Positions 5,402-6,889 of a DNA stretch of 6,889 nt are shown one piece after another. The DNA comes from Hylemonella sp. UBA2468. GTDB lineage: Bacteria; Pseudomonadota; Gammaproteobacteria; Burkholderiales; Burkholderiaceae_C. The position numbers and the translations under genes are program-made. Under the pieces are notes generated by a model that saw only the letters and a program-made list of their open reading frames with translations, did not search any database and was not told the origin of the DNA. Each line of letters opens with the position of its first letter. Positions within the stretch are counted from its first letter, which is position 1. The DNA lies in the NCBI GenBank assembly GCA_002342165.1, contig DDPM01000184.1:1-6889 (forward strand). Reading direction: 5' to 3'.

Positions 5402-6889
5402 TTAAGTACCAATCACCCCACCATCGGCCTTACGGATGACCACAGTGGCAGAACGTGGGCGGCCATTGGGCTTCTTGTCGGGCCAGTTGGAAACGGCTCT
5501 GGGGTTCTTGGGGTCGCTCAGCTCGTTAGAAGGCTCACCTGGGTGCTGAACGTTGATGAACATGGTTTTGCCATCTGGGGTTCCAGTAGCGCCGGTAATT
5601 TCGCAGCCAGCAGGGCCCACCAAAAAACGGCGTACTTCGCCGGTGTTGACGTCTGCAGCCAACATCATGTTGTTGCCAAAGTTTTTAAGGTCACCCTTGC
5701 CCATAGCACCGGTGGACATGTCGCACTGAATCCATAGCAGGCCGCGGCCATCCACCCACAAGCCATCTGGGCAAGAAAACATGTCGCCATTGATATTGCC
5801 TTTGGCATCTGCACGATCGAGCGATGGGTCGCCCGCAAACACAAAGTGATTCCAAGCAAAAGTGGTGCCATGGAAGTCACCATCTTCTTTCCAGCGGATG
5901 ATGTTGCCCTGGGTGTTGTTCACTCGGGGGTTGGCTGCATCTACACCGGGTTGCTTGTCTGCGCCGCGGTTGCTGTTGTTGGTCAGCGTGGTGTAGACCC
6001 AGCCTTGCTTGTCAACAGCAATCCACTCGGGGCGGTCCATTTTGGTAGCGCCCAGCAGATCGCTGGCTTGGCGCGCTTTGATCAGCACCTCGCCTTGGTC
6101 TGCAAAGCCATTTGCGGCGGTCAGGGGGCCTTGCCCGTGGGTCAGAGCAATCCACTGGCCTTTGCCATCTGAGTTGAACTTGGCCACATAAAGCGTGCCA
6201 TGGTCTAACAAAGCTGAGTTGGCAGCAGCGCCACCGGGCTGAATGGCGTCACGGCTGACAAACTTGTAGATGTACTCAAAGCGAGAGTCCTCTCCCATGT
6301 ACACCACCGCGCGGTTGTCTTTGGTTACAGCCACTGTGGCGCCTTCATGGGCGCCACGACCCATGGCCGTGCGCTTGATGGGGGTTGCGTTAGGGTTGCG
6401 GGGGTCAATTTCCACAATCCAGCCAAAACGATTGGGCTCGTTGGGGTTTTTCGTGGCATCGAAACGGGCGTCGTGTTGATGCCAGTTGTAGCCTGCGCCA
6501 CCCTTTCTTAAGCCCCAGCGTCTTTCATGTTCTGTGAGTTGGTCACCGCCACTGAAATAATTGATGAAATTTTCCTCTGAGGTCAGGTAGGTACCCCAAG
6601 GCGTGATGCCGCTGGCGCAATTGTTTAGTGTGCCCATCACCACACGGCCCGCCGGGTCGGCTGCGGTTTTCAGCATGGCATGTCCAGCCGCTGGGCCGCT
6701 AAGCTCAGTGCGGGTGTTGGCGGTAATGCGACGCGCAAAACGCGATGGGCTTACCACCTCCCACTTGCCCGCCTTGTCTTCCACTTCAATGATGGCCACA
6801 CCATGAGCCGCTTGCGACTTACGCACTTTTTCGGCGCTCCAATTGGCCATGCCATCGGTAAACAGCAAGCCGTGGTCCACGTACTCGTG
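5402..6889 (-). CDS. PhoX-family (DUF839) secreted phosphatase, N-terminus cut by window edge
   Basis: This is the C-terminal 495 residues of a PhoX-family protein. Characterised PhoX enzymes are Tat-exported, Fe/Ca-dependent alkaline phosphatases that release phosphate from organic esters. The family is about 600-700 aa, so the Tat signal and first part lie beyond the right edge. The frame stays open to 6889 (residues HEY precede the GTG at 6880), so that GTG is probably not the start. Numbering the fragment from His1, NNCASGITPWGTYLTSEENF (about 89-108) is the PhoX signature, with the probable iron-ligand Cys91. GRGAHEGATV (Glu182) and DRPEWIAV (Glu288) are further likely metal-ligand regions. 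CPDGLWVDGRGLLWIQCD (about 373-390), NVQHPGE and the GRPRSATVVIRK tail are typical. The stop is followed by two hairpins, the second a strong terminator. The phosphatase role is inferred from family; a pho box would lie outside the window. Confidence 0.9.
   Translation of the reverse strand, partial: HEYVDHGLLFTDGMANWSAEKVRKSQAAHGVAIIEVEDKAGKWEVVSPSRFARRITANTRTELSGPAAGHAMLKTAADPAGRVVMGTLNNCASGITPWGTYLTSEENFINYFSGGDQLTEHERRWGLRKGGAGYNWHQHDARFDATKNPNEPNRFGWIVEIDPRNPNATPIKRTAMGRGAHEGATVAVTKDNRAVVYMGEDSRFEYIYKFVSRDAIQPGGAAANSALLDHGTLYVAKFNSDGKGQWIALTHGQGPLTAANGFADQGEVLIKARQASDLLGATKMDRPEWIAVDKQGWVYTTLTNNSNRGADKQPGVDAANPRVNNTQGNIIRWKEDGDFHGTTFAWNHFVFAGDPSLDRADAKGNINGDMFSCPDGLWVDGRGLLWIQCDMSTGAMGKGDLKNFGNNMMLAADVNTGEVRRFLVGPAGCEITGATGTPDGKTMFINVQHPGEPSNELSDPKNPRAVSNWPDKKPNGRPRSATVVIRKADGGVIGT

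Noticed and set aside
6878..6880. GTG at 6880 as the start of the PhoX-family gene
   Set aside because: The frame remains open to the window edge with family-like residues upstream (HEYVDHGLLFTDG), and the family has a long N-terminal part with a Tat signal, so the gene is simply cut by the window.
1..6889. Defence system, mobile element, CRISPR array or tRNA
   Set aside because: No direct repeats, transposase motifs, phage genes or tRNA-like folds were seen, and every gene belongs to a common housekeeping or nutrient-use family.

Overview
The window looks like chromosomal DNA of a betaproteobacterium, most likely Burkholderiales/Comamonadaceae (Limnohabitans-, Rhodoferax- or Polaromonas-like). 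This is inferred from recalled similarity of the SucA N-terminus, the PrpE sequence, the secreted C40 peptidase and the PhoX-family protein, together with a moderate GC content. No search was run. I see no mobile element, CRISPR array, tRNA or rRNA.

Layout from left to right: (1) 1-1709, minus strand, the first 569 codons of sucA, the E1 subunit of 2-oxoglutarate dehydrogenase. It starts at GTG and its 3' end is cut by the window edge. (2) 1710-1847, a 138-base gap holding the sucA ribosome binding site, a possible terminator or attenuator and a 7-bp inverted repeat. (3) 1848-3752, minus strand, prpE, propionate-CoA ligase, complete. (4) 3753-3883, a divergent promoter region with a good sigma70-type promoter firing right, and nested inverted repeats plus a weak sigma54-like site on the prpE side. 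(5) 3884-4408, plus strand, a secreted NlpC/P60 cell-wall peptidase. (6) 4457-5290, minus strand, an enoyl-CoA hydratase of the crotonase family with both catalytic glutamates. (7) 5291-5401, a short regulatory gap with a 21-bp dyad, a strong intrinsic terminator and a second hairpin. (8) 5402-6889, minus strand, the C-terminal 495 residues of a PhoX-family (DUF839) protein, cut by the right edge.

Three of the five genes belong to central and acyl-CoA metabolism. PrpE makes propionyl-CoA, the crotonase acts in beta-oxidation-type steps, and SucA feeds the TCA cycle. The peptidase serves cell-wall turnover and the PhoX-family protein probably phosphate scavenging. All genes are of well-known families. 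I did not find a convincing new multi-gene system. The points worth a second look are in the gaps: a promoter that predicts a leaderless peptidase mRNA, dyads upstream of prpE and the crotonase gene, and competing RNA structures between prpE and sucA.
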